Assembly: GCF_029960785.1 (NCBI RefSeq)
Contig: NZ_JASBQE010000091.1
Coordinates: 1-48,785 of the forward strand
Direction of reading: 5' to 3'
DNA length: 48,785 nt
Source of the DNA: Polyangium sp. 15x6
GTDB lineage: Bacteria; Myxococcota_A; Polyangia; Polyangiales; Polyangiaceae
Shown here: positions 1 to 8,758 of the stretch, piece by piece
Layout of the letters: each line of letters opens with the position of its first letter
Numbering within the stretch: the first letter of the stretch is position 1
Made by a program: the position numbers and the translations under genes
The notes under the pieces: generated by a model
Seen by the model: the letters and a program-made list of their open reading frames with translations, nothing else
Told to the model about the DNA's origin: nothing
The model's database searches: none

Positions 1-145
1 TCGAAGGTAACCTCGGAGGTCGGTTCGGAGCTCGGCGCGGAGCTCGAAGGTAACCTCGGAGGTCGGTTCGGAGCTCGGCGCGGAGCTCGAAGGTAACCTC
101 GGAGGTCGGTTCGGAGCTCGGCGCGGACCTCGAAGGTAACCTCCC
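1..145. repeat. 43-bp tandem repeat, three full copies plus a partial fourth
   Basis: Units start at 1, 44, 87 and 130, exactly 43 bp apart; the first three are essentially identical and the fourth breaks off after about 16 bp. Each unit carries GGTAACC, a small palindrome, followed by a GGAGGTCGGTTCGG core. The period is not a multiple of three, so this is not a repeated protein segment. The array runs into the left edge of the window, so its true length is unknown. Diverged copies of the same motif occur near 447-462 and 1648-1706. Confidence 0.9.
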
Positions 146-493
146 CTGACCCGGCGTAACCCGCGCGAACCGCGCACGAAGCGGTAGGGAAGCTCCTCCG
201 CGCCACAGCAGCTTTGCCGGCGCCTCGTCGCCGGCCGGGTCGACCGCGCAAGGCCCGTGCCACCGGCGGCCAGTCTGCCATGCCATGGCGGTCCCGGCCG
301 CATGCGAGAACCCGTGCCGGCGGCTGGCACTGCGTGGCGGCCCGCTGACCGCCGCGCCATCTCGGGATCGGGCTCTCCACCCAGGTCTACGGCGAGCTGC
401 CGGTACCCATTGAAGAGCAGCGCGACGGCTTCTCACGTGGCCGGCGGGAGGTCGGTTCGGACCTTCACGTGCTGGCGTGCCGGGAACAGCGCA
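146..493. other. non-coding stretch with possible coding remnant
   Basis: No convincing intact gene. A plus-strand frame opening after the TGA at 346-348 reads like real protein for about 30 codons (roughly 349-440) and then dissolves into a second diverged copy of the GGAGGTCGGTTCGG repeat core at about 447-462. There is no start codon with a ribosome binding site, so I read it as a possible decayed gene fragment rather than a gene. Confidence 0.4.
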
Positions 494-1531
494 TCACACG
501 CCCTGCTGCCGTCTCCCCACCTTGTGCGGTAAGAACCAATCCGACCGATACCGCTCCATCGCCGTCCGCACGAGCCGCTCCAAAAGCCCCTCGAACGTCA
601 TCCCCGCGGCGTACGCCGATTTCGTGAAGCACGAAATGTAATCGAGCTCCGGGTAGATCCCCGGCAGCGGGTTGACCTCCAGCACGTACGGTTTTCCCGC
701 GCCGTCGAGGCGCAGATCCACCCGCGCCCAATCGCGGATCCCGAGCACCTCGCACGTGCGGATCGCCAGGGACGCGAGGTCACGCTCGAGCCCGCTGTCG
801 ACCTGCGCCGGACAGAGCATGTGCTTCGTGCTGTGCCACGTGAACTTGGCCTCGTAGCCATACACGCGCCGCGGGCTCCGGGGAATCGCCGTGAAATCGA
901 TCTCCACGAGCGGCAGCACCTCGAACGAGCCTCTATTGCCGATCACCGCCGCCGTGAACTCGCGGCCCGGCAAGAACTCCTCGACGAGCAGCGGCTGGCG
1001 ATATCGATCGAGGTATGCGCGCACGATGTCCGCGAGCGCCGCGTCGTCGTCGACCACGTTCGCATCGTAAATCCCTTTGCCTGCCCCTTCCGCCACGGGC
1101 TTCGCGATCACCGGAAACGCGAGCCCGAGCGCGCGGCGCAGCGGGTGATGCACCACCTCGGCGCGGGGCGTGGGAATGCCTGCGCGATCGAGAATGCATT
1201 TCGTGTACCATTTGTCGTGCGTGATCCCCAGCGTCACCGGATCGCTGCCCACGTACGGCCATTGCAGCCATTCGAAGAGGGCGGGGGCCTGGGCTTCGCG
1301 GCCGGTGCCATACATGCCCTCGGCCAGGTTGAAGATCAGGTCGGGGCGGCGCTGCGCGGCGATCTCCTGGGGCGAAAGGGTCGTCGTATCCCACACGCGC
1401 ACGGTGCCGAGGCGTTCGAGTGCCCGGACGACTGCGGCCTCGAGCTCCGGGCTGTCGAGCTCGGCGAGGTCTTCGTCTCCGAGGTGCGAGGTGTCTTTCG
1501 GGGTGAGCGAGATGCAGAGGGCGAGGTCCAT
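494..1531 (-). CDS. ATP-grasp protein, D-alanine--D-alanine ligase-like
   Basis: 345 residues. The order of motifs is that of the Ddl branch of ATP-grasp ligases: an N-terminal pre-domain, a lysine-containing HDKWYTK segment, the ATP-binding lysine in FPVIAKPVAEGAGKG, the VEEFLPGREF strand, and the metal-binding end DWARVDLRL...YVLEVNPLPG. Ddl enzymes join two D-amino acids using ATP; this protein has an unusual N-terminus (NLAEGMYG instead of the usual Ddl opening), so the true substrate could be another amino-acid or carboxylate pair. The start is the first ATG of the conserved frame. It stands alone on the minus strand, between copies of the 43-bp repeat. Family call is firm, substrate is inference. 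Confidence 0.8.
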   Translation of the reverse strand: MDLALCISLTPKDTSHLGDEDLAELDSPELEAAVVRALERLGTVRVWDTTTLSPQEIAAQRRPDLIFNLAEGMYGTGREAQAPALFEWLQWPYVGSDPVTLGITHDKWYTKCILDRAGIPTPRAEVVHHPLRRALGLAFPVIAKPVAEGAGKGIYDANVVDDDAALADIVRAYLDRYRQPLLVEEFLPGREFTAAVIGNRGSFEVLPLVEIDFTAIPRSPRRVYGYEAKFTWHSTKHMLCPAQVDSGLERDLASLAIRTCEVLGIRDWARVDLRLDGAGKPYVLEVNPLPGIYPELDYISCFTKSAYAAGMTFEGLLERLVRTAMERYRSDWFLPHKVGRRQQGV

Positions 1532-1910
1532 GAAGTCCGATCCGGGGCGCGAAGGTACGCGTCGAGTCGGTGGATGTCTTTGCTTCTCTGGCCTGAACGT
1601 GACGTGGACCTCCGATGCTCATCCTCCTCCTTGCTCTCCTTGCCATCGACCTCGAAGTCGGTTCGCAGGTCGGCACGAAGCTCGAAGATGACCTCGGTGG
1701 TCGGTTCCATCCCCCGCACGGCGTAACCCGCTCGATCCGCCTCCGCTCCCGCTCCCACTACGGGTTGAGACGAACCTGACCGTGCGGTGGTACGCCGCCT
1801 GCTTGACCTCCGCGCCGGGCAAGGGGTGCCTGCTCGAGCGTCCGTCTGGAGCTCTCGAGCCGCCAGGCGAGCTTCTTCGCGCCGAGGTCTGCCGAGGGCA
1901 CGGGGGAATC
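1532..1910. other. intergenic region with diverged 43-bp repeat copies
   Basis: This stretch separates the divergent ATP-grasp and FG-GAP genes and must hold both promoters. At about 1648-1706 it contains roughly one and a half diverged units of the 43-bp repeat found at 1-145, in the same orientation, followed by a CGGCGTAACCCGC block (1719-1731) that also follows the array at the left edge (about 153-165). I see no convincing promoter hexamers or small gene. Confidence 0.5.
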
Positions 1911-4112
1911 ATGAAGCAGCAAAGGAACGAGGGAGGATGGTTGGTGTGGGGTTCGGTGGGGCGCACTGCGCTTGGCGGGGCACTCTGTGCCGCTGTGTTC
2001 GGCTGCGGGGAGCATCCGGATGCGGACGGGGGGGCGAGCAGCGGGGCAGAAGGGGCGCTCCGCGCGGCGGACGGAGCGAGCCTTCCCTATTCCCGGATGC
2101 CCGTCCTGGCTTCTCGCGACCCGCTGGCGCATTCGCTGGGCGCGGCGCTCGCGGACATCAATGGGGATGGTTTTTCGGATCTGATCGTGGCGAACGGGAA
2201 CGACCTGGAGAAGCGCGCGGTGACCGTTTCCTACAATGATGGGCGGGGGCATTTCCCGCTCGATCCGAGCTGGTCTTCCGCAGATCTCGATTACCATACG
2301 GGGATCGCGGTGGGGGATATCAATGGAGACGGATGGATCGACGTGGTGGCCACCGTCGGTCCCAAGGTCGAGAACCCGGAGGAGGAGGGGAGCATCAAGG
2401 TCTATTTCAACCGCAATGGAACCCTCGAGTTCCTGCCGAGTTACCGCAATAACATGTATTTTGAGTCAATCTTCGGAAGCGCGCTCGGGGATTACGACGG
2501 CGATGGTGACCTGGATCTGGCTGTCCCTGTGGCAGTCGATCGCTCCATGGTTGACGTCGAGGGAGGGGGCATCTCGCCGAGCTCCTTGGGCATATTCGAC
2601 AACGACGCCGGCGTGCTCTCGTCGTTTGCTTCGTGGTACTCCGAAGACTACCTGCACGCCACCGGAGCGAAGTTCGCCGACGTCGACAGGGACGGTCTTC
2701 TGGACCTCGTCGTGGCGGCGAGGTCATTGCCCATCTATCGCGGCCGCCTCGACGCGTGTGGGGCCGTCCGGTTCCCGAGAAGGCCATGGTGGACGGCACG
2801 CGCGGAGTTCGGCTTTCCTTACTTCATCGACGTGGGCCAGATCGGGGCATCCACCACGGTGATCGCTTCGTACAACGATTACATCGACGTGCCCCGTGAC
2901 CACCTGGACCACGACCTACCACCACGGACGCTCGACTACGCCCATCACGCTTACGCGAGCTATCCCGTCGAGCCCCCGCCGCCCGGGAGCTGCGCGAGGG
3001 GCGTGAGTGGCGCGTCCCCCATCATGGCGTTTGCGCCTCTCGCGGGGAGGGACCCCGTCTGGATCTCCGACACCGTCGGCTGGGGCTCCGGTGTGCGGCT
3101 GGCCGATGTGAGTGGTGACGGCGCGCTGGATCTGCTCGCGACCCGCTGGGGCCCGGCGTACCATGGCATGGGCGCGCCCCTCGAAATGTATCTGGGCGCC
3201 GGGCGGGGGTTCCAGACGAACCCCGCGTGGACATCCGACACCTGCACCATCGGCGAGACGATCCTGGTCGCCGACCTGGATCGCAGCCACTGGAGGGAGG
3301 CCCGGGAGATGTTCCTGATCCAGCGCCCCCGCGCCGTGGTCACCCTCTCGCGTCAGACCACCGAGGCGATCCTGGAGGTGGAGCGCAACGGGCGCACGCT
3401 CGGTCCCCGCGAATGGATCTCCGTGCCCGGTGGCAACTGGATATCGTTTGCGGAGCGGCTCCAGCCAGGAGATGTCGTGCGTGTCAGGTACGCCCATTCG
3501 AGCCAGCCCGACATCATCGTCACGAATACCTACGCGCCGAACCACGTCTTTTACCGGAACCCGGCTGCGACGGACCTCGGAACGGCGAAAGCGTTGAACG
3601 AGGATGGCCTGCGCGAGCTCGTCCGCCGCCTGGAGGACGATCCGGATCTGCGGCGGCAATTCCTGGAGGATCCGGAGACCGTGGCGTCTCCCCTGGCGCT
3701 CTCCAGCGAGGCGAATTCCAACGGCTTTTTCTTCGATGATGAGGAATGGCTCCAGACATGCACCGGGGAGCCGAGGACGGGGCTCATGATTCAGCCCACG
3801 CCATGGATCCCCCCCGAAACGCGGACCACCGCGCCGAGAATCGCGGAAGGGCGCAGAGGAAATGCCGTCACCGTGACCTTCTACGGCGCCTTCTTCCCGG
3901 AAGCATTCCGCGCCTGGGAGCTCCAGTCGGGGAATACGAAGATCCCCGGGAAAACCTCGGTCGTGAAGAACCCCAAGGCCCTGCAATCGAGCGTCGACGT
4001 GACGTTTCACCTGGGCAGGGACATCCCCACGGGGCGGTACCGCGTTCACGTGCTCGACCAACAGGGAAAACCCTTCGAGGTGCGAGACATCGAATTCCTC
4101 GTGAAGAGGTGA
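1911..4112 (+). CDS. FG-GAP/VCBS repeat lipoprotein with internal leader-like segment
   Basis: 733 residues from the ATG at 1911, chosen because GGGGGAA precedes it and a type II signal peptide follows (hydrophobic stretch ending AVFGC, Cys32); the frame is open further upstream but without coding character. Calcium-binding FG-GAP motifs of the DxNGDGxxD type occur near residues 80, 134, 192, 254 and 397, suggesting a beta-propeller exported to the envelope. Residues about 561-600 differ in kind: an acidic-basic helix of pattern LRELVRRLEDDP-LRRQFLEDP, resembling the leader of Nif11/Os1348-type RiPP precursors. Residues about 640-733 look like an IPT/Ig-like beta domain. It is followed after 4 bp by an uncharacterised gene, so the two probably form an operon. 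Confidence 0.75.
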   Translation: MKQQRNEGGWLVWGSVGRTALGGALCAAVFGCGEHPDADGGASSGAEGALRAADGASLPYSRMPVLASRDPLAHSLGAALADINGDGFSDLIVANGNDLEKRAVTVSYNDGRGHFPLDPSWSSADLDYHTGIAVGDINGDGWIDVVATVGPKVENPEEEGSIKVYFNRNGTLEFLPSYRNNMYFESIFGSALGDYDGDGDLDLAVPVAVDRSMVDVEGGGISPSSLGIFDNDAGVLSSFASWYSEDYLHATGAKFADVDRDGLLDLVVAARSLPIYRGRLDACGAVRFPRRPWWTARAEFGFPYFIDVGQIGASTTVIASYNDYIDVPRDHLDHDLPPRTLDYAHHAYASYPVEPPPPGSCARGVSGASPIMAFAPLAGRDPVWISDTVGWGSGVRLADVSGDGALDLLATRWGPAYHGMGAPLEMYLGAGRGFQTNPAWTSDTCTIGETILVADLDRSHWREAREMFLIQRPRAVVTLSRQTTEAILEVERNGRTLGPREWISVPGGNWISFAERLQPGDVVRVRYAHSSQPDIIVTNTYAPNHVFYRNPAATDLGTAKALNEDGLRELVRRLEDDPDLRRQFLEDPETVASPLALSSEANSNGFFFDDEEWLQTCTGEPRTGLMIQPTPWIPPETRTTAPRIAEGRRGNAVTVTFYGAFFPEAFRAWELQSGNTKIPGKTSVVKNPKALQSSVDVTFHLGRDIPTGRYRVHVLDQQGKPFEVRDIEFLVKR

Positions 4113-4116
4113 ACCC

Positions 4117-5154
4117 ATGATCCTCGCCATCGACGACACCCTGAAGCTGGCTGCGTCGCTCTTTCCCCCGGCGCTCGTCCCGCCCGACACGCAGCGCGCG
4201 CTCGTGCGCTTGACGGGCGCGCTGCCGCCCGTGGCCTCGGGCGGCGCCGTCGAGTGCCGCCTCGGCAAAGACCCGCGCGTGGACCTCCTGATGTACCTGC
4301 TCGCCAAGGAGGGCGGTCCTCGGGCCATGCTGCGCCGGCCGGCCGGGGAGAACGATCCAGCCTGGCAAGCCGTACGGAGCTTCTGCGAAGCCTGGAGCTG
4401 CGAGGGCTCCTCCCTGCAAACCTGGGTGCCGGTGCTCTGGCTCGAATTCGACGTCGAGGGGGAAGACGCCCTGCCCTCGCCATTGCCCTTTCCCTGCGTC
4501 GATCGGCACCTGCTCGACGCGCTGCCCCCGGGGCCGCAGGACAGCGCCACGCGGGCCGTCTGCCTGCAGGTGATCCGCGAGGCCGCCACGCTCCTGCTCG
4601 GGCGTCCGCTCTCCGCGGTGACGGAGCGCGAGATGACCCGCTGCATCGAGCGTTTGCCTTCAGAGGGGCGCGCGCTGCATGTCGCGCCGCTCGCGACGCG
4701 CGGACTCGACGCCGTCCGCGTCGTCTCGACCCTGCCCGTGGACGCGCTGCCGGGTTACCTCGACGCCATTGCCTGGCCCGGCGCGAGGCCGCGCCTCGAA
4801 GACCTGCTCGCGTCCCTCTTCCCGCGCACAGGCCACGTCTCCTGCCACCTCGACGTGACGGCCCGCGTGGAGCCCGTCCTCGGCCTGGAGATCTACCACG
4901 CGCCCGGGGATTCGCGATGGGAGCCAGTGCTCGGCGAGCTCTGCACGCAGGGCGCCTGTTTACCTGAAAAAGCCGAGGCCCTCCTGCGCTGGCCTGCCGA
5001 AGCGGTCGTCGCCCTGCCGCATCACCGCTGGCCGAGTCGAATCCTGGGTACCGTGGGCATCAAGCTCGTCTTGCGGCCCGACGAGCCGCTCCTGGCCAAG
5101 GCTTACCTCGGGTTCACCGAGCGCCTCTGTATGCCCCGCCGGGGCTCCTCGTAA
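4117..5154 (+). CDS. uncharacterised 345-residue protein
   Basis: 345 residues, no signal peptide or membrane segment, so probably cytoplasmic. It starts 4 bp after the FG-GAP lipoprotein gene and is almost certainly co-transcribed with it. The C-terminus carries a distinctive GIKLVLRPDEPLLAKAYLG segment preceded by a helical EKAEALLRWP stretch. From memory only, this tail recalls an unnamed family seen beside RiPP biosynthetic genes; I could not verify that. No catalytic motif is recognisable, and I assign no function. Confidence 0.7.
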   Translation: MILAIDDTLKLAASLFPPALVPPDTQRALVRLTGALPPVASGGAVECRLGKDPRVDLLMYLLAKEGGPRAMLRRPAGENDPAWQAVRSFCEAWSCEGSSLQTWVPVLWLEFDVEGEDALPSPLPFPCVDRHLLDALPPGPQDSATRAVCLQVIREAATLLLGRPLSAVTEREMTRCIERLPSEGRALHVAPLATRGLDAVRVVSTLPVDALPGYLDAIAWPGARPRLEDLLASLFPRTGHVSCHLDVTARVEPVLGLEIYHAPGDSRWEPVLGELCTQGACLPEKAEALLRWPAEAVVALPHHRWPSRILGTVGIKLVLRPDEPLLAKAYLGFTERLCMPRRGSS

Positions 5155-5342
5155 GGCCGGTACGATTTCGAGCTCTGCACGCGTCGAGCGAGCCGTTGGT
5201 GCCACTGTCGCGCTCTCGCCGTGGCCATGGCTCGTATGCTGTGGGGGGAGAGGCGAGGACGTTCGTCGTTACCGCCACCCTCCACGTACCCGTCCGTGCT
5301 CACGCGCCTGCCACCGGCTCGCTTCCTCTCCGCGTCCTGCGC

Positions 5343-5348
5343 TATCGT
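5343..5348 (+). promoter_or_regulatory. -10-like hexamer TATCGT directly upstream of a GTG start
   Basis: TATCGT lies six bases before the GTG at 5355, with no Shine-Dalgarno sequence between. This is the geometry expected if transcription begins at the start codon (leaderless mRNA). Inferred from spacing only. Confidence 0.35.
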
Positions 5349-5354
5349 CGCGCC

Positions 5355-5663
5355 GTGACCCGGAAGGCCTTCGAGACCCACCCACGCCTCGTCCTCCTCG
5401 CGCTCCCGCTCGTCCTCTCGCTCCTCGCCGGCTGCAAGCGCGGCGTCGAGTGCACGACCGAGATCACCGCCGGCGCGGGGACGTTCAAGGGCACGGCCCG
5501 CGGCGAGGGCGAGAAGGGGCCGGTCATGAAGGCCGCGCTCCGCGACGCCTGCCAGAAGATGTGCGTCGACACGAAGTCCCCCATGATCGACGCGTGCATC
5601 ACGCGCTGCACCGTCGACGTCGGCGCGACGAAGATCGGCGCGCGCAGCTCGTGCAACGACTGA
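5355..5663 (+). CDS. small cysteine-rich lipoprotein
   Basis: 102 residues from the GTG at 5355. The frame is open further upstream, but this start gives a compact type II signal peptide ending LLAGC (Cys27), so the product should be lipid-anchored in the envelope. The mature part has further cysteines in DACQKMC, DACITRC and a terminal SSC context, suggesting disulphide-stabilised folding outside the cytoplasm. No known family recognised. It lies 13 bp upstream of the next unknown gene and may share its transcript. Confidence 0.7.
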   Translation: MTRKAFETHPRLVLLALPLVLSLLAGCKRGVECTTEITAGAGTFKGTARGEGEKGPVMKAALRDACQKMCVDTKSPMIDACITRCTVDVGATKIGARSSCND

Positions 5664-5676
5664 AGCAGAGGCTCCC

Positions 5677-6375
5677 ATGATGCTTGCCTGGTCCTTCTCC
5701 GCGCGCACGCTCGAAGAGATCGAGCGCCTCCTCCGCGCCCTCGGCAAACACCGCTACGTCCGCGAGGTCGATCATCGCATCCACTGGACCGTCGATCGCG
5801 CCCTCGCCGATCTCCCCGCCTTCGCCCCGCACGCCCAGGCCTTCGCCGCGCGCCGGAGCCGCGAGAAGGGGCTCGAGATCGCATCGCGTGATCCCTCCCT
5901 CTGGCGCTCGGCCACCGCGGACGAGATCTGCGCCGTCTTCCGCGCCTTCTGGACGCCGGGCGAGACCGCCGAGCGCTACAAACAAGCCCTGCGCGCAGCG
6001 CTCGCCGAGACGGGCCTGCCCCCCGCGACGCACGAGCCCTTCGACGCCTCCGCGGATGAACCCCCGCACCCCGAGCTCATCCTGCTCGACTGGGAGCTCT
6101 TCCCCGTCGACGAGCTCGACGCCGATCGGCATCGCGGCGCGCTCGAGGCGATGGAAGAAGCGGGCGAGGAGGTCGACGCCTCCGCGCCCGTCTTCCAGGA
6201 AGGCCCGATCCTCGCCGCGCCGGAGCTCCTCGACGGCGCCCCGGGCGGCGAGCTTCGAGAGGATTTTTTCGTTTGGTCGGACGGGCCCTACAGCTACTCG
6301 GATTACGTGTTTCGTGGAGCCGCGAAGGTCGCGAAACTCGCCGAGCCGCCCGTCGGGTACAACGACATCGACTAG
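5677..6375 (+). CDS. hypothetical protein
   Basis: 232 residues, soluble, rich in acidic residues, with strong GC bias at third codon positions that supports it as a real gene. Begins ATGATG, so the start may be 5677 or 5680. I recognise no domain. It follows the small lipoprotein gene by 13 bp. Its stop TAG overlaps the stop of the convergent holin-like gene within a shared CTAG (6372-6375), so the two mRNAs must overlap or be separated by processing. Confidence 0.65.
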   Translation: MMLAWSFSARTLEEIERLLRALGKHRYVREVDHRIHWTVDRALADLPAFAPHAQAFAARRSREKGLEIASRDPSLWRSATADEICAVFRAFWTPGETAERYKQALRAALAETGLPPATHEPFDASADEPPHPELILLDWELFPVDELDADRHRGALEAMEEAGEEVDASAPVFQEGPILAAPELLDGAPGGELREDFFVWSDGPYSYSDYVFRGAAKVAKLAEPPVGYNDID

Positions 6376-6938
6376 CCCCCTTGCGGTCCCACCATCGGCC
6401 TTGATCGGGCCGGCACGCCCGGGAGCGTCACGCCTGGCAGCTCCGCCTTGTGGACGCCCTCCTCGACCGGCGACTCCGTCGCGTTGATCGGCACGGCCAC
6501 GCTCGCCCGCCCCGAGCGCATCGCGCGCACCGCGCCGAAGAAGGCGACCACGAACAGCACACCCGCGAGGATCGCGAGCCTTCCCGCCACCGAGGGGATG
6601 ATCGCCCCGAGCCCGATCATCACCGCGACGATCGCCACCACGGCCGCCGCGGCCCCGCACACGAAGGCCACGAGGCCCCACACCACGCGCGGCACGGCCT
6701 CGCTCACGGCGCGCTGCGCTTCGAGCTTCCCGAGCGCGATGCCGTCCCGCACGAGCTCCGTCGCCACGTCGATCGTGTCGCGCGCGACGGCGGCGATCGC
6801 CTCTCCGGTCGACATCCCCACGCCGGCCGGCGGCCGCGCGATCGGCGGCAGCTCACGCTCCATGATGCCGGGCGGCATCCTCGAAGGGCCGCGCACGAGC
6901 GCGTGCCCGTTCCCGTTCGATGGTCGATCCTGCTTCAT
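6372..6938 (-). CDS. phage holin family / Holin-X-like membrane protein
   Basis: 188 residues. A basic, proline-rich N-terminus of about 45 residues is followed by an amphipathic helix (VATELVRDGIALGKLEAQRAVSEAVP) and two strong membrane segments separated by a short turn. This is the layout of the Actinobacterial Holin-X / DUF1469-type proteins, which despite the name are usually chromosomal envelope proteins and not lysis genes. The upstream minus-strand gene is DUF3618-like, and the two types commonly sit together, which supports the call. No phage genes are nearby. Confidence 0.6.
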   Translation of the reverse strand: MKQDRPSNGNGHALVRGPSRMPPGIMERELPPIARPPAGVGMSTGEAIAAVARDTIDVATELVRDGIALGKLEAQRAVSEAVPRVVWGLVAFVCGAAAAVVAIVAVMIGLGAIIPSVAGRLAILAGVLFVVAFFGAVRAMRSGRASVAVPINATESPVEEGVHKAELPGVTLPGVPARSRPMVGPQGG

Positions 6939-6950
6939 CGCTCGCTCCCT

Positions 6951-7223
6951 TCACAGCGAGCGCCACGCGAGGCGCCGACGCCGACGCACCACGGCCGTCA
7001 CGATCCCGAGGAGCAAGAGCCCTCCGATCGTGACGGCGGCGCGCACGATGTTCTTGCGCATCGAGCCGGCGCTCGATTTCAGCATCGACGAGACACGACT
7101 GAGATCCGCGACGAGGCGTTCCTTCGCCAGCTCCAGCCTATGCTCGAGCGCTCGCCGCTGTTGATCCACGGGCACCATCGTCGTGCCCGACGCCCTCAGA
7201 TCCTGGTCGCTGAGACGGTTCAC
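6951..7223 (-). CDS. DUF3618-like small membrane protein
   Basis: 90 residues if started at the GTG at 7223; an ATG at 7178 would give 75 residues, and neither has a clear ribosome binding site. The sequence is a charged coiled-coil-like helix (EHRLELAKERLVADLSRV) followed by a single membrane segment and a basic tail of consecutive arginines. This matches DUF3618-type proteins. It lies 12 bp upstream of the Holin-X-like gene and is probably in one operon with it; together they may act on envelope stability (inference from family context). Confidence 0.55.
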   Translation of the reverse strand: MNRLSDQDLRASGTTMVPVDQQRRALEHRLELAKERLVADLSRVSSMLKSSAGSMRKNIVRAAVTIGGLLLLGIVTAVVRRRRRLAWRSL

Positions 7224-7357
7224 GCCCGGCGAACGTGCAAGCCGCGTTCCCCACACGTGCGGCACCTGTGCGCAGCGAGCGGCCCCGACCACAGGCGAAC
7301 TTTGGGGTTTCGTTCCCTCGCCCGACGTGCCAAATCGGCCGGCGAGTAGGCATCCTC

Positions 7358-8758
7358 ATGAAGATCCCGCGCCATATCTTCCGCGAGTACGACATCCGCG
7401 GCGTCGCCGAGCGCGACATCGAAGACGACCTCGCCCGCGAGCTCGGCCGCGCCTACGCGCTCGTACTTCGCCAGGACGTGGAGACGCCGCGCGTCGCCGT
7501 CGCGCGTGACGGCCGCCTGTCGAGCGATCGCCTCTTCGCGGCGCTCACCGAGGGCCTACTCGCGGGCGGCGCGGACGTGATCTACGTCGGCGTGGGACCG
7601 ACGCCGATGCTCTACTTCGCCGCGCATCACCTCGAGACGCACGGCGCGGTGATGATCACCGCGAGCCACAACCCCGCGCCCGACAACGGCTTCAAGATGA
7701 TGCGCGGCAAGGGCTCGTTCTACGGCAAGGACATCCAGGCCCTCGCCGACCTCATCGAGCAAGAGGCCGCGCTCGCCGCTCCGCCCGCCGCGCGCGGCAA
7801 GCTCACGGAGACCAGCGTCCAGGATGCGTACATCGCGTCCGTCCGCCGATCGAGCCGCCTCGCCCGCACCGACGTTCGTTTCGTCGTCGACGCTGGCAAC
7901 GGCGCGGCCGGGCCGCTCGGCGTCGCGACCCTCTCCGCCCTCGGGCTCTCGCCGGAGGCGCTCTATTGCGACATCGACGGGCGCTTCCCGAACCATCACC
8001 CCGACCCCACGGTCCCTGCGAACCTCGCCGCGCTGCGCGAGCGCGTGCTCGCCACGGGCGCCACGTTCGGCGTCGCGTGGGACGGCGACGGCGATCGCAT
8101 CGGCGCGATCGACGAGACGGGCGAGGTCGTCTGGGGGGACAAACTGCTCCTGCTCTACGCCCGCGCCCTGCTCCGTGAACATCCCGGCGCCACCATCCTC
8201 GGCGAGGTGAAGTGCTCCGAGACGCTCTACGCCGACATCGCCAAGCACGGCGGGCGGCCGATCGTGTGGAAGACGGGGCATTCGCTGATCAAGACGAAGA
8301 TGAAGGAAGAACACGCGCTCCTCGCGGGCGAGATGAGCGGCCACATGTTCTTCGCGGACCGCTGGCCGGGCTTCGACGACGCGATCTACGCGACAGAGCG
8401 CCTCGTGGAGATCGTCGCGTCCGAGGGCAAGACGCTGCGCGAGCTGCTCGAAGGCGTCCCGCCGACGTTCGCCACGCCGGAGATCCGCGTCGATTGCCCC
8501 GACGCGCTCAAGTTCGACGTCGTCGCCGCCGTCGTCGCGCACTACCGCGGCAAGCGGCCCGTGCTCGACATCGACGGCGGGCGCTTCGATTTCGGCGAGG
8601 GCGGATGGGGCCTCTGCCGCGCGTCGAACACGCAGCCCGTGCTCGTGCTGCGCTTCGAGGCGGCCACGCCCGAGCGGCGCGACGAGATCCGGGCGGAGGT
8701 CGAGGGCGTGGTCGCAGACGCGATCCGCCGCGCGACCGAGGCAGGCGGCCGCCCGTGA
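7358..8758 (+). CDS. phosphomannomutase/phosphoglucomutase
   Basis: 466 residues from the ATG at 7358; the open frame extends upstream but the conserved N-terminus FREYDIRG begins here. All four alpha-D-phosphohexomutase domains are visible: the catalytic serine in TASHNP (Ser103), the magnesium loop DGDGDR, the sugar-binding loop GEMSGHMFF, and the phosphate-binding loop RASNTQP. It interconverts hexose 1- and 6-phosphates, feeding GDP-mannose or UDP-glucose synthesis for surface polysaccharides. Length is normal for the bacterial PMM/PGM group. It overlaps prmC by four bases (GTGA), which suggests translational coupling to it. Confidence 0.93.
   Translation: MKIPRHIFREYDIRGVAERDIEDDLARELGRAYALVLRQDVETPRVAVARDGRLSSDRLFAALTEGLLAGGADVIYVGVGPTPMLYFAAHHLETHGAVMITASHNPAPDNGFKMMRGKGSFYGKDIQALADLIEQEAALAAPPAARGKLTETSVQDAYIASVRRSSRLARTDVRFVVDAGNGAAGPLGVATLSALGLSPEALYCDIDGRFPNHHPDPTVPANLAALRERVLATGATFGVAWDGDGDRIGAIDETGEVVWGDKLLLLYARALLREHPGATILGEVKCSETLYADIAKHGGRPIVWKTGHSLIKTKMKEEHALLAGEMSGHMFFADRWPGFDDAIYATERLVEIVASEGKTLRELLEGVPPTFATPEIRVDCPDALKFDVVAAVVAHYRGKRPVLDIDGGRFDFGEGGWGLCRASNTQPVLVLRFEAATPERRDEIRAEVEGVVADAIRRATEAGGRP

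Noticed and set aside
257-532. Plus-strand 91-codon open frame near the left edge
   Set aside because: Low-complexity Arg/Ser/Pro composition, no ribosome binding site, and it runs into the end of the ATP-grasp gene.
6372-6938. Prophage lysis holin
   Set aside because: No lysin, tail or other phage genes are nearby; the family is usually a chromosomal envelope protein.
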